DNA of 64,000 nucleotides from Gamsiella multidivaricata (Eukaryota; Mortierellomycota; Mortierellomycetes; Mortierellales; Mortierellaceae): assembly GCF_025024155.1 (NCBI RefSeq), contig NW_026251715.1:558001-622000 (forward strand), given 5' to 3'. The notes beneath the pieces were generated by a model. It was given only the letters and a program-made list of their open reading frames with translations. It did no database searches and had not been told where the DNA came from. The position numbers and the translations under genes are program-made. Shown here in pieces: positions 20,512 through 31,305 of the stretch. Numbering within the stretch: position 1 is the stretch's first letter; each line of letters opens with the position of its first letter.

Positions 20512-22592
20512 ATGACAACGACCCTGGACACAGCCATGCGCCAGCTGCCTTCCTTCCAGTACGTGCAGCAGCAGCAGCACCACAACCACAGCCATAGCCA
20601 TAGCCATAGCCACAACCACAACCACAACATCCACAACACCCACAACACCCACAACAAGGCCACCGCTGCCCTCATTGATGAATGCTGCTCCCTAACCCAT
20701 GACATCAACGATTTTTGTTGCTCCACTGTCGAGCCCAGCTCATGCTGCGGGCCCCAGCCCCATCTCTCGCTCGACTCGATGGAGTGCTGCAGCAACCCTC
20801 ACACGCCTTCCTCAATTAATGGGTATACTGTTCAGGAGATTGAGTGCTGTATTATGGAGTCGGCCTCAAAGGAGGGCATGGACTCGGAGTGCTGCCAGGA
20901 CCTTCTCCAGCCAGGAGCTGTCCTTCCCCGCCAGACTGCGCCCACTTGCTGCTCAGAACACCCGGAGGTCCTGAACGATTGCTGTCTGACCTGCTGTCCC
21001 GACACTCTCTCCTCTCCCTCGGGATCGTCCTCGGTCTCTGCAACCACACCCAACTCCTCTGCAATCCCACCATCGCATTACTTCCCAATTCAGTCTTTGC
21101 AATGCTCGACTGTGAACGACCCGTAAGTTGCCCGCTCTTTGTTTTGTTTGCATGCATGGTACCTCGATGGTCTCTCTTGCTTGAGCCAACTGACTATATT
21201 GTCCTAATATCCTCCCTTTCCCATGCGATTGAGTCTAGATGGAGCACGGGGGGTACCTGCAACCATATCGAACAGCCGCTACGAAATATCATCAACGGCA
21301 ATAACACCAACAGCATTGGCAACTCCCACTCAGCATTCCACTTTTTGACCAACACCAGCAACAACCAAGAGACATCTCCAGATGTATCTCAAATGAGTTC
21401 GTCGTCCGCAACACCAACGTCCTCCATGTCGCTCTCTACAGGCATGATGGACGACGCTCAGATTGACCATATGATTCGTTGCCTCTGGACAGGATGCACG
21501 GCCGAATTCTTTTCGCAGGATGATCTTCTGCCGCATGTATCGCAGTTGCACATGCCCATGATTGACAACGATCATGCACTCTGTCTTTGGGAATCGTGTG
21601 CGACAGAGCAACAGGATCCAGATAAGCTGCTGCAGCATCTGAGAGCAGACCACCACATCGTGCCAGCATCGACAGCCATCTCGGAAGCAGAGATCTTGCG
21701 TCCAGAACCAAGAGCAAGGGCAATTACAACCGCAGATCAGAGGCTCAACTCATCACATGAGGAACAGCACCGCTGCAGATGGAAGGGATGCACTAGGATC
21801 TTTACCAACTTTGATTCGCTTACCAGTCATCTGAGCGAGGATCATATCGGCATGGGCAAGAGCGAGTACGTATGCGAATGGGAAGGCTGCGAACGTAACG
21901 GCAGAGGTTTCGGACAGAGACAAAAGGCAATGCGACACATCCAGACCCATACGGGAGACAAACCCTATCAATGTCAACTCTGCAGGAAGAGGTTTTCGGA
22001 GGCCAACATCATGGCTCAGCATATGCGCACACATACAGGAGAGAAGCCCTTCAAGTGCCCAGAGCCTGGATGTGGTCGCGAATTCTCGATCTCAGGAGCA
22101 TTAACAATTCACCGACGTGTCCATACGGGCGAGAAGCCGTTCAAGTGCAAATTTGAGGGTTGCGATAAATGGTTTGCAGAGTCGTCGAATCTGACAAAAC
22201 ATCTGCGCGTCCATACGGGTGAGCGGCCCTTCCAATGCCCGTTCCCCGGATGTGAGAAGCGGTTCTCCAGACCTGACCAGGTGACGCGGCACAAGCGTAC
22301 GCATAAGACTGCAGCAGAGAAGGCGGCCGAAAAGATGGCAGCGGAGACGTTGGCGAAGGGTTCTTCAGTAAAATCTCAGAAGCGAACAGCATCTTCAATC
22401 CAAAGCGCTTCTTCTGACGAACTGGTTCAGGAACAGGATATGGATAATGGCCACCACTCTTCAACAGTGGACGACTATGAAGTGTGGTCGTCGTCTGCAT
22501 CGCCTTCGTCGTCAATGGACGATCTTGACTCTACACCTCCAGGGCGCGCATGGCAGCCGAACGGTAGCACTCGCAAGCGTGTAAGGACCTGA
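20512..22592 (+). CDS. Zap1-like C2H2 zinc-finger transcription factor with Cys-Cys/His-rich N-terminus
   Basis: Probable zinc-responsive nuclear transcription factor. Two exons, 20512-21122 and 21239-22592, give about 654 residues. The N-terminal half has a His/Asn tract (residues about 25-50) and nine or more Cys-Cys pairs ([41 protein letters not shown]), a strong potential metal-binding region. The second exon carries eight C2H2-type fingers: two atypical ones (CLWTGC, CLWESC), CRWKGC and CEWEGC fingers with long linkers, then four tightly linked fingers joined by TGEKPF/TGERPF, ending [19 protein letters not shown]. The CxWxxC fingers followed by canonical ones match the layout of yeast Zap1 and ZIC/GLI-like proteins. 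Zap1 orthology is inference from layout; it could be another fungal C2H2 regulator. Confidence 0.8.
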
Positions 22593-22675
22593 GAAATTTG
22601 CTTTTGGGCGTTTTCTATCGTTTGTGAACATGTATTTTTTTATACTTCTGTATCATACCTTTATAGCATATAGTA

Positions 22676-22936
22676 TTATCTTTCGTCGTAATAATAAAGC
22701 GCTTCTTGTCCGCATCCAAGGCGGGTGAAGGACAGGAGTCGAATGCGCTGGTAAATCGCGAAATATATTTTTGAATCGAATGAATACTGTCCCAAACAAG
22801 GATCATGCACTTTGGGAGTTGCGCTATGGAAGGCCAGTGCAACTGGCTTGAGAGCTAATGAACCTAGATGATAAACCACGTATAGACCCAACAACGACTG
22901 TGCAGTAGCAAATGGGAATCGTGTGGTTGGAGCCAT
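22676..22936 (-). CDS. Possible small protein (86 residues), unrecognised
   Basis: An uninterrupted 87-codon frame that starts MAPTTRFPFATAQSLLGLYV in good context and has one hydrophobic stretch (about residues 10-36). Its 3' end approaches the 3' end of the Zap1-like gene (stop at 22592), a convergent arrangement. No family was recognised. The C-terminal half looks less protein-like, so an intron or a chance frame is possible. Confidence 0.25.
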   Translation of the reverse strand: MAPTTRFPFATAQSLLGLYVVYHLGSLALKPVALAFHSATPKVHDPCLGQYSFDSKIYFAIYQRIRLLSFTRLGCGQEALYYYDER

Positions 22937-23468
22937 TATTTTGCTATTTCTTATATTTCTTAGGGAGAGGATACCCATGCCAGTATAAAATATCAACGGT
23001 CTGGTACCTGAACCAGAGTCTTCCTTTTTTTCGATGAAGAAGAAGATAAGTGCGAGCATGAAGTGGTAAAGCTGGGGCGCGGGAGCAGAAGGAGAGGCAG
23101 GCAGGTCTGTGGACGGGAGCTATTGTAAGGGCACAGTTGGTAAGCGAGTGCATTGTGACGGATACTCGCACGTTTCCCTGACGCAACTTTTCTGTAGCCA
23201 TGCAACCAGCTACACGTCCAGGCCCAGCATTAAAGACTTTGGATGGCTATACTCTTTACAAAATCAACAGAGCTTACACTTAAACCACAAGGCAGAACTG
23301 GAACTGACAGAAAGAGAAGTTTTATTAAGCAAGCACAGATAGAAGAGAGCTATTCAGGATATGGCACTACGTTGTCTTGGGGGGGGGAAAGCATCCATCA
23401 TGGGTCCTCGAGAAAAAAGAACACCGGCCTATTCAAAGATCGACGCGGCACGTAATAGCGTCGATCTG
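22937..23468. other. Intergenic stretch, no firm gene
   Basis: Holds a clean intron-like unit on the plus strand: GTAAGC donor at about 23141, CTGAC near 23178, TTTTCTGTAG acceptor at about 23197. It is followed directly by a 27-codon frame at 23200-23283 that starts MQPATRPGPALKTLDGYTLY. This could be a very small gene with a 5' UTR intron, but nothing supports it beyond the splice signals. A G9 run occurs near 23380. Confidence 0.3.
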
Positions 23469-23887
23469 CTACTGGCACGTAAGAGGATCGCGTGTCTCTT
23501 TGGTCGGAGCAACGATTGTTGTTCTATGAGAACCATTGTCGGGCTCATCCAGGTCCACCTCGAACTCCTCCAACGCTCCATTGCGCACGTCTTCGGTACG
23601 TAGTGCGTCTCTTCGACGTCTCTTCAGTAGAGAACTCGCCCTCTGGTGCTCCCTCAAGAGCCGATAGAGGATACCTTCGCTATTTTGATCGAGTCAAAAT
23701 TGGACGGTGCCCAAAGCTGGACCTCCTCCTGCAACTGTCGCCACTCTTCTTTCTCAAATGCGCCCTTTCTTTTGTTGTTGGAGGTCGTGTCGTACAACCC
23801 AACTATAGGCTGCAGGACTATAGTGACCGCATCTGGAGGCGGTATAAAATAGATAAAACAGCTTATTTGCAAAATAGAATCCCACAA
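23469..23887 (-). CDS. Possible two-exon hypothetical protein, divergent from SNAPC3
   Basis: Two frames join in phase across a 53-bp GT-AG intron (donor at about 23678, acceptor at about 23626). The upstream exon reads KRKGAFEKEEWRQLQEEVQL and APSNFDSIKIAK; the downstream exon reads RRRRDALRTEDVRNGALEEF and then DLDEPDNGSHRTTIVAP. The charged, helix-like composition suggests real coding sequence or an eroded gene. The start is unclear: the ATG at 23887 is only 44 bp from the SNAPC3 ATG and its first residues are hydrophobic and odd, so the true start may be internal or in another exon. Family not recognised. Confidence 0.35.
23843..23850 (+). promoter_or_regulatory. TATA-like element upstream of SNAPC3
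   Basis: TATAAAAT, about 82 bp before the SNAPC3 start codon at 23932 and placed for a core promoter. Confidence 0.45.
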
Positions 23888-23931
23888 TTGAAGATCTCAA
23901 AGAACTCGTCTCGTTCCAGCTAGTCATTCAG

Positions 23932-26666
23932 ATGGAGCACTCGACAGAGGCATCTTCCTCTAGCAGATCAGTTCCCCCACGACAACCTCCCCGCGATCAC
24001 ATCGGGACTCCCGATAATGAGAAGCACAAGTCAAAGATCGGACCCTCGATCATCAGCGCAGAGCCACAGAGCGATCGCTTCTCGGTCTTACCCTTCACCA
24101 TCAACTTTCACCGTCTGGTACAGGAGCAGGAGGACAACGACCCCTATTACGAATACTTTGATGATCCCGACCAGGAGAAGGAGGTGCAAGAACGATGCGA
24201 CGTCTGGGACGACGTGCAGGAAGCTAACAAGCCGTACGAGGACCCGACCGTCTATGGTTTACTTAAGGAATGGCACGAGAATCGATTGGCGAAATACAGG
24301 GAAGTCGAGGACAAAAATCTGCGGCCGAGATGGGCAACGGTTTTCGGTCAGGCGGCCGACGTTACGGAGTTTGGCGACCCTTCTAACTTACACATTCGCG
24401 AGAACCGTCGGACACGATCTGCGATTGCAGACGACGAAAGGCTACGACGACTATTGAGCGCACCCTCACGGGGAGGGAAGAAGGGACCCTTTGTTGAGGG
24501 CAGGCGATTACTGGCGGTCAGCGCTGATAAGAACAAGAAATCTTCGCGTGGAAGAGACAAGCGACGGACATCAATAGTCGATCAAATGGACAACGCAGAG
24601 GATCCGAAACGACCGCGTCTGGACTCACTGGATTCGCTACCGGCCTCCTCATTAAATACTGCAACAGATTTGAACAGCAACTCGGCAACAGATTCGACGC
24701 CGATATCAAGCGTGGCTCCGAATATGACTTCTCAGCCAATGAATCCAACAACATCGATGCCAGACGCAATAACGATCGACCTGACAACAACCACACATCA
24801 GTCAGAAGTGACTGATCTGATACAGAGTGTGACATTGAACGCGACATTGAACGCGACATCGATCGCGACTTTGGACGCAACATCGAACGCAACATTGAAT
24901 GCAACATCGGACCCAACATCGAACCCCATATCGAACCCAATATCGGACGCAACTGCAGTGACATCGTCAACACAGACTCCGGACTCTATTACAGTTCCAG
25001 TCTCAGCTAATGACTTGAGCTCCACAGCTTATTCTGGCTTAACAGCACAAGCGCAGACGAAAGATGTCACAGGGAACGCGCAAACTGTCCGACACGAGGC
25101 TGAGGAAGACGTGGAGATGGAGGAGGACGAGGAGGACGAGGAGACAGAGGTGACACACACAACGCTGGAGAAAAAATTCCATGAGCTTTCTATGCAGATT
25201 GAGCAGTCCCGCTTGAAGACCCTGGAGGACGGGTCGCGGTTCGAGGTGCCGGTGTCCCATCGTCCGCCAATCAACTATCTCGGACCACAGCCCTCGCGAT
25301 ATAGCCGCCCGTACAAGCCCATTTTGGAAGGGGAGACAATAGTTTCGGTTGCACTCCATAGCGCCCTTCGACCAACGCAACGGATCCAGGAGTTTCTGTT
25401 TCTGGGCAGTCAACGATTGACGGCGATGAGGGATGCGTTCTACTGCTTGATGGATTTCACGACCCAAGCTGTGGACGACCCAGCTGAGAGTGCGCTGGTC
25501 AAGGACACCCTGGACAGGAAGACCAGCAACTCGTTCTTGTTTATCGAGGGTGTTTTTTACAGCGATTCACCTCTCTTGCGAGCAAAGATCGATAAGCGAA
25601 ACGCTCTTTGGGAGCAGGAGCAAAAAAGGCGCAATGGCTTGACAGAGCGTCAACGGCAGCGTAAAGAGGAGCGCGAACGACGGAAGAGAATAAGGCTTGG
25701 GAAGAAGGTCCTACGTGATACGGAAGATCCAAGTACAGCAGCATCAAGGTCTACTAGTACTAACAGCAAGGATAACAGCGACAACAACGACAACAGCGAC
25801 AACAGCGACAACAGCGACAACAGTGACAACAGCGATGACGAAGACAATATGCTTGACGAGCTACTGGACGATTACCACATAGGTCAAGAAGATGGTGATA
25901 GGATACAGGAGGCCATGTTCAAGAACGTTCCTATAGAGGATATCAAGGTGGAAAACGAAGAGGAGCTGGCAAAGGTTTCTTCGGACTACAGTCAGTAAGG
26001 GACCAAAGCTGAATTACTGACACTGACAACAACTTTTCCACTTGGTGCTGTATGTTTGTTTAACGTGATGTCTTCTACTGCTGCTTTGCTTTGCTGCTCT
26101 TAGGGTCATTTTAGACTGGGTCAGTGCGGATCCTAAGCGGAAGAACACAAAGGGATTCGATAGCCTGCAGAAGAAATACATGCACGACACTCTGATTCAA
26201 GATCTGAAGATTCGAGTCAACCATCCTTACTTGCTTGTGCACCAGGGCAACTGCGAACACATCCTTATGTTTCGTGATCTAAGGTATAAGGAGTGTGCGC
26301 TATTGTGGACTGGCCCAAAGTTTTGGTGTATCTCGCGCTCATAGCTCGTTTGCTCTCTCTCTTTATTTCTCTTTTTTCCTTTTTTGTGTGTGTTTTCTTC
26401 CGTGTAGATTGTTTAGTCATAGATTCGACGACTTGAATAGGAACAGCTACCCGGTGCCAATCTACAAATCCAAGTCGATTAGCCACAACTGCAGGATGTG
26501 CAATGTCAACCCTGCGTTCTATGTCACGGTTGACGACCGACTCGCGGGCGAGTCGCCATGCTATTTCTGTGAGCAGTGCTACGACGCGTTCCATTACGAT
26601 GCGGAGGGTAACATTCTTTACGACGACTTTCGTGTTTTCAAATACGCCAAGAACCAGACGCTGTAG
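23932..26666 (+). CDS. SNAPC3: snRNA-activating protein complex subunit 3 (SNAP50-like)
   Basis: Subunit of the complex that recognises snRNA-gene promoters for RNA polymerases II and III. Three exons (23932-25994, 26104-26283, 26408-26666) total 834 codons (833 residues), roughly twice the human length. The conserved C-terminal domain reads QEFLFLGSQRLTAMRDAFYC, FLFIEGVFYSDS, HPYLLVHQGNCEHILMFRDL, then a zinc-binding region CRMCNVNPAFYVTVDDR and CYFCEQCYDAFHYDAEGNIL. The insertions that lengthen it are low in complexity: an Asn-Ala-Thr-rich stretch of short repeats (about residues 300-345, DNA 24836-24960), an acidic run near residue 390-405, a basic KRRNGLTERQRQRKEERERR segment, and an Asn-Ser-Asp repeat (about residues 615-640) within the SNAPc domain, just before intron 1. 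Confidence 0.88.
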
Positions 26667-26821
26667 TGCACACAATAAAATCTGCCCCACACAAATGACA
26701 TGCGACGATCTTTTTTTTTTTTTATTGATTGCTGCGTTTCGGATTATGTTAGTTTGAAAGAAATAACAGACCCCACGGCCGCATGCATCTCGAGTACAAG
26801 GTTTGACAATCTTTTTCTTAT

Positions 26822-27463
26822 TCAAACCGTTCTTCGGGAGCCTTGTCGTCGGCCAAGAGGCAAGATCCCGGAATTCTCCTTAAGAAGACCAAGGTTGAAA
26901 ACCCCTCCATTCCCAAGGGCAACGTTCTTCCGAAGCTGTCCCTGCTCATACCTCATACATATTAGAACGGACAGTGACCGTGCGGTATTGACACAGTCTT
27001 TTTGTGTACATACTTGCCCTATCTTGTGGTCCAAAGTCTTTTGGACTATGTATGTAATGTCGAACTCCGCGCGTTCCATTTTGACGGATGCACATCGACA
27101 AATAGTCTGGTCATCGCTTGTTTCTCTCCATCGAGAGTATGAAGAGCAGTGTTTGGCAAAACTGAGATCTTCATTCGTTTGTTCCAATACCATATCCGCC
27201 TGAAAAGAGCGGTTCTGGGTGTTATTGGCATTGAAGTAGCTGCTTCCTTGACACACACACACACACACACGCACAGATACAAAAAAAAAAGATAGAAAAA
27301 GGAAGCGTACAAACTGCTTCTTTATAGGATGGAAGGGATGTGTCAGATTTCGGAAAGCAATGAATAAAGAACGCACAAGCATGCAGTCGGGTTTCCTGGG
27401 AATACAGACGATGGAGGTGTAGAGCATGAACGAGTGTCCAGAGGAGAGGATAGCACACGACAT
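26822..27463 (-). CDS. Possible three-exon small hypothetical protein
   Basis: Exons 27463-27311, 27199-27014 and 26941-26822 join in phase 0 with GT-AG signals (GTACGC/TTTTCAG and GTATGT/GAGCAG, with CTAAT upstream of the second acceptor) and give 152 residues. The middle exon reads ADMVLEQTNEDLSFAKHCSS and DITYIVQKTLDHKIG. The first intron holds a (CA)n microsatellite at about 27250-27272. The second intron is 72 bp, a multiple of three, so the frame also stays open unspliced; the open frame alone is therefore weak evidence. No family was recognised. It is convergent with SNAPC3. Confidence 0.3.
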   Translation of the reverse strand: MSCAILSSGHSFMLYTSIVCIPRKPDCMLVRSLFIAFRNLTHPFHPIKKQFVRFLFLSFFFVSVRVCVCVCQGSSYFNANNTQNRSFQADMVLEQTNEDLSFAKHCSSYSRWRETSDDQTICRCASVKMERAEFDITYIVQKTLDHKIGQVCTQKDCVNTARSLSVLICMRYEQGQLRKNVALGNGGVFNLGLLKENSGILPLGRRQGSRRTV

Positions 27464-28226
27464 GGCGAAGTGTCCTTTGCTACTGCTATTTCCTATGACG
27501 GAACCCCATTTTGAGGGCTTGAAGGAGGAGTGGGGAGAAGCGCTCGGAGGAGGGGAATCCGTGAGTCTTCGTTGGAGCTGCTGGGCCTGCGGGCGTGTTT
27601 GTCCGAAGGGCAGAGTGGGCGAGTGGGCGAGTGGGGGGGGCGGAGGGTGGGGAGGGTGGAGGGAGATGGGGGAGGTGGGCAAAGCGAGTGGGTCGTCTGC
27701 ACAGAGCGTGCTATCATATGGGAGAGATAAGTGCAGGACCGATCTCCGTCAGATAATGCCAGGCCAGGCACCCGACTTCTCGCGGCATGTGCTGCCCTGA
27801 CTCGCTTTTTTCCTTTTTCCCCTCGGTGTCTTTGCCACTAAAGCAGTAAGACGGTAGGACGATCAAACGATCAAGCGATCAAGCGGTAAAACGAGGGGAG
27901 CATGCAGACGATAAGCACTGCCGGGCTGCCTCCGCTGCGAGCGGGCGGAGGAGCGGGTCGACTGGCAGGCGACTGCAAAAAAAAGGCGGGGCACCGGACT
28001 ATAAAAGGGATCCCCCCTCCCTCCCTCCCTTTCCTCTCTTTCCTCTCTTTCCTTTCCTTTCCTTTCCTCCATTCCCCACTACAACTCCACCGCCCCCCCC
28101 CCTTCCCATCTTCCCTTCCCTCCCCCTACGTCCTCGTGTGCACTCGACCCAGCAGGACTCTCTCTGTCTCTTCCTCTCACCTCCACATTGCCGTTTCCCC
28201 CTCCTAACTAACACCCACATACAAAC
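27464..28226. promoter_or_regulatory. Promoter of the type III glutamine synthetase gene
   Basis: A TATAAAAG box at 28000-28007 is followed by about 130 bp of almost pure pyrimidine (CCTTTCCTCT repeats, 28012-28135), the pattern of a strongly expressed fungal gene. The ATG at 28227 has the context AACATGT. Upstream there is a GTGGGCGAGTGGG-rich block near 27620-27680 and a set of short direct repeats of the type CGATCAAACGATCAAGCGATCAAGCGG near 27861-27887, copies of about 9 bp. Confidence 0.55.
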
Positions 28227-30964
28227 ATGTCTCTGAACAGCGCCCGTGTCAATTCCCTGAGGGACATCATCGATCGCCCCACAAGAAAGATCGCCTACCC
28301 AAAGAAGCCCGATGGCAAGCCCGTCTACACCTCCGAGTTCTTTGGCGAAAACGTCTTCCATCTCCAGCAGATCGCCAAGGCCCTGCCCAAGCCCGCCTAT
28401 GCCTCCTTCCTCAAGCAGATGCGTGGTCGTCAGGCCCTGGATCGCTCCACCGCTGATGCCATTGCCCACGCTGTCCGCATCTGGGCCATGGACCGCGGTG
28501 CGACCCATTTCACCCACTGGTTCCAGCCCCAGACCGGCACCACTGCCGAGAAGCACGATGCCTTCCTCACGCTCAAGTCCACGTTTACAGCCGCTGGCGA
28601 GGAGGTAAGCAGCAACAAGGGACACTCAACACCACCAATTCAAAGCTCAGGACCCGATCCAAGATCCAACAGCAACAGCAACAGCAAAAACATCGACCGG
28701 GCTGAAAGACAGGACGAATCAAATGAAGATGGACAACAGGGATCTCAGGGAGGAGTCACCGCACAACAAAAGAAAAAAGGGAAAATGAATCGAAATGATT
28801 CATTGGGTTTTTTATTATTTCTTATCTCCCTTGGCTTGGTCTTATCGACATCAATTCCATCCTGTCGTATCCATCCAAAACGGCTGCGAGGGAAGGAAGA
28901 GGGAAGGTCTGCAGCAGCAGCAGCAGCAGCGGCAGATCGGCAGGATGCATGGGAATCAACATGCTTTCCTCCACACGGGCAACAAAAATTCGTAGACCAA
29001 ACATGTGTTTGGCACTCGTTCGCATTAAACTGACCGCATCCTTCCTATTTCTTGCATTGTAGGTCACTGCAATTGATGCCTTCTCCGGATCCCAGTTGCT
29101 CCAGGCCGAGCCTGATGCCTCGTCCTTCCCCTCCGGAGGCATGCGCACCACCTTCGAGGCCCGTGGCTACACCGTCTGGGACACCACCTCACCCATGTTC
29201 ATCCAGGAGGGCCCCCATGGCACCTCGGTTCTCTACATCCCCTCCATCTTCATCTCCTACAACGGCGATGCCCTCGATGAAAAGACCGTCCTCCTCCGCT
29301 CGACCGAGCAGATCTCAAAGTCTGCCAGCGAGCTCCTCAACCTCATCGACCCCGTCCCCGTCGGCGCCCAGCCAAAGATCAGCCACGTCCTCACCACCCT
29401 CGGAACCGAGCAGGAGTACTTCTTGATCGATCGCTCCCTCTACGCCCTCCGTCCCGATCTCAAGACTACCGGACGCACCCTCATCGGAAACCTGCCCCCC
29501 AAGCACCAGCAGATGGACGACCACTACTTTGGACGTGTCCCCTCCAAGGTCATGGCCACCATGTCCGAGGCCGAACTCGAGCTCTTCCGTCTTGGTGTTC
29601 CTGTCAAGACCCGCCATAACGAGGTCGCCCCTCAGCAGTTCGAACTTGCCCCCATCTTCGAGGAGGCCTCGCTCGCGGTTGACCACAACCTTTTGACCAT
29701 GGACGTCCTCTCCAAGGTCGCACACAAGAACAAGATGAAGGTTCTTTACCACGAGAAGCCCTTCAAGGGCGTCAACGGATCCGGAAAGCACTGCAACTGG
29801 TCCATGTCAACGGACAAGGGTGAGAACTTGCTCGACCCCACTGTCAAGCCCGAGACCAACTACCGCTTCTTGCTCATCCTCGTCTCGGTCCTCCACGCTG
29901 TTCAGCAACACGGTGCTCTCTTGCGCACGTCCATCTCCTCAGCCTCGAACGAGCACCGTCTCGGCGCCTGTGAGGCTCCCCCATCGATCCTTTCTATCTT
30001 CCTGGGTCAGCACCTGACCGAGGTCCTGAACTCGATCGAGGAGAGCCGTCCCATCAAGAACTTCTCCATGCCCGAGATCCATACAATCAAGCTCGGAGGT
30101 ACCGTCCTGGACGTCAAGGTTGCGTCCTTGCCCAGCATCGCCCGTGATTTGACCGACCGCAACCGCACCTCGCCCTTCGCCTTCACCGGTAACAAGTTCG
30201 AGTTCCGTGCAGTGGGCTCGAAGCAATCCCCTGCTTTCCCCGTCACGATCCTCAACGCCGCCGTCGCTTCGGCCCTCGGGGACGTCACTGCGGCCCTTCG
30301 CGAGCAGATGGGCGACAAGCCCTTCCCCTCGGACGCCGACAAGTTGGCGGTTATCAAGAAGTTCATTGCCTCGACCAAGAGCATCTGCTTCGAGGGCGAT
30401 GGTTACTCCGATGCCTGGATTGCCGAGGCCGAGAAGCGTGGATTGCCCAACATCCGCACCTGCCCCGAAGCCTTTGAGCAGCTCCTCAACCCTGCTCACG
30501 CTTCCATGTTGACCAAGCTGGGCATCTTCTCCCAGACCGAATTGTCCTCACGCTACCTTATCATGAACGAACGCTATGCCAAGGACTTGCTGGTGGAGGC
30601 CAACACCATGCGCACACTCCTGGCCCAGCAGATCTTGCCCGCCGTGTTCGAATACCGCGGTAGCTTGGCCCAGTCCGTCCAGTTGTTGAGCGGTATCGAG
30701 GGTGAGGCCCAGTCTCCAGAATTGGAGGCCCTCAAGGCCTTGACTCCCGCCGTCAAGGAACTCCAGGCCGGAATTGTTGCCTTGGACGAGGCGATTGCCA
30801 AGTTGCACGCCATCCACGATGATCCCGTTACGGAGGCCAAGGCTGCCAGCGATTACATCATCCCTGCCATGCAGGCTGCTCGTGTTGCCGCTGATAAGTT
30901 GGAGGTCTTGACCGCTGACAAGTTCTACCCCATCCCCCGCTACTCTGAGTTGCTCTGGTTCTAG
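28227..30964 (+). CDS. Glutamine synthetase, type III (GlnN-like)
   Basis: Makes glutamine from glutamate, ammonia and ATP in the cytosol. Two exons (28227-28604, 29063-30964) give 759 residues, the size of type III enzymes and about twice that of the usual eukaryotic type II. Type III signatures: GENVFHLQQIAKALP, GATHFTHWFQPQTG-TAEKHD, LGTEQEYFLIDR, RHNEVAPQQFELAPIFEEA, VLYHEKPFKGVNGSGKHCNW and FRAVGSKQSPAFPVTILNAA. Codons are strongly C-ending, as in SSB1, so expression is probably high and the gene is long resident rather than newly acquired. The intron is 458 bp, unusually long here, and includes CAACAG and CAG-rich tracts. Type III enzymes are best known from bacteria and some protists. 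Confidence 0.93.
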
Positions 30965-31122
30965 ACGACCGCTTTTATTACCACACATATTCCACTCACA
31001 TCCACACCCGCACACCCACACACCCACACATCACCTGAATAGATTGTAGCATAGTACAGCACTGAAATGAAGCACTTCGTTTGTAATAAATAAGCAATCC
31101 GTCTCGTTTTGTTTTATTTCTA

Positions 31123-31158
<36 letters not shown>

Positions 31159-31305
31159 CTTGTCTCTCGTTTAACACAATGGATATGGCAAAGTAAGGTG
31201 AAAGTAAAGTACAGGCAATGAAGAGTAAGGGGAAAGGCGGGGGGTTCTCTCTTTTTAACAAACTATGTGTGTTCGAGTAGGCAGTGCCTCATGAAAAGTA
31301 ATCTC
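30965..31305. terminator. Convergent 3' ends
   Basis: 341 bp between two converging genes. It contains an (ACACCC)n-like CA-rich tract at about 30990-31030, AATAAA at about 31086, and a T run of about 25 bases near 31130-31155. These fit the overlapping 3' UTR and cleavage regions of both genes. Confidence 0.4.

Noticed and set aside
23200..23283. 27-codon frame after a perfect-looking intron
   Set aside because: The splice signals are good, but a 27-residue product with no family is too little to call a gene; noted under the intergenic entry.
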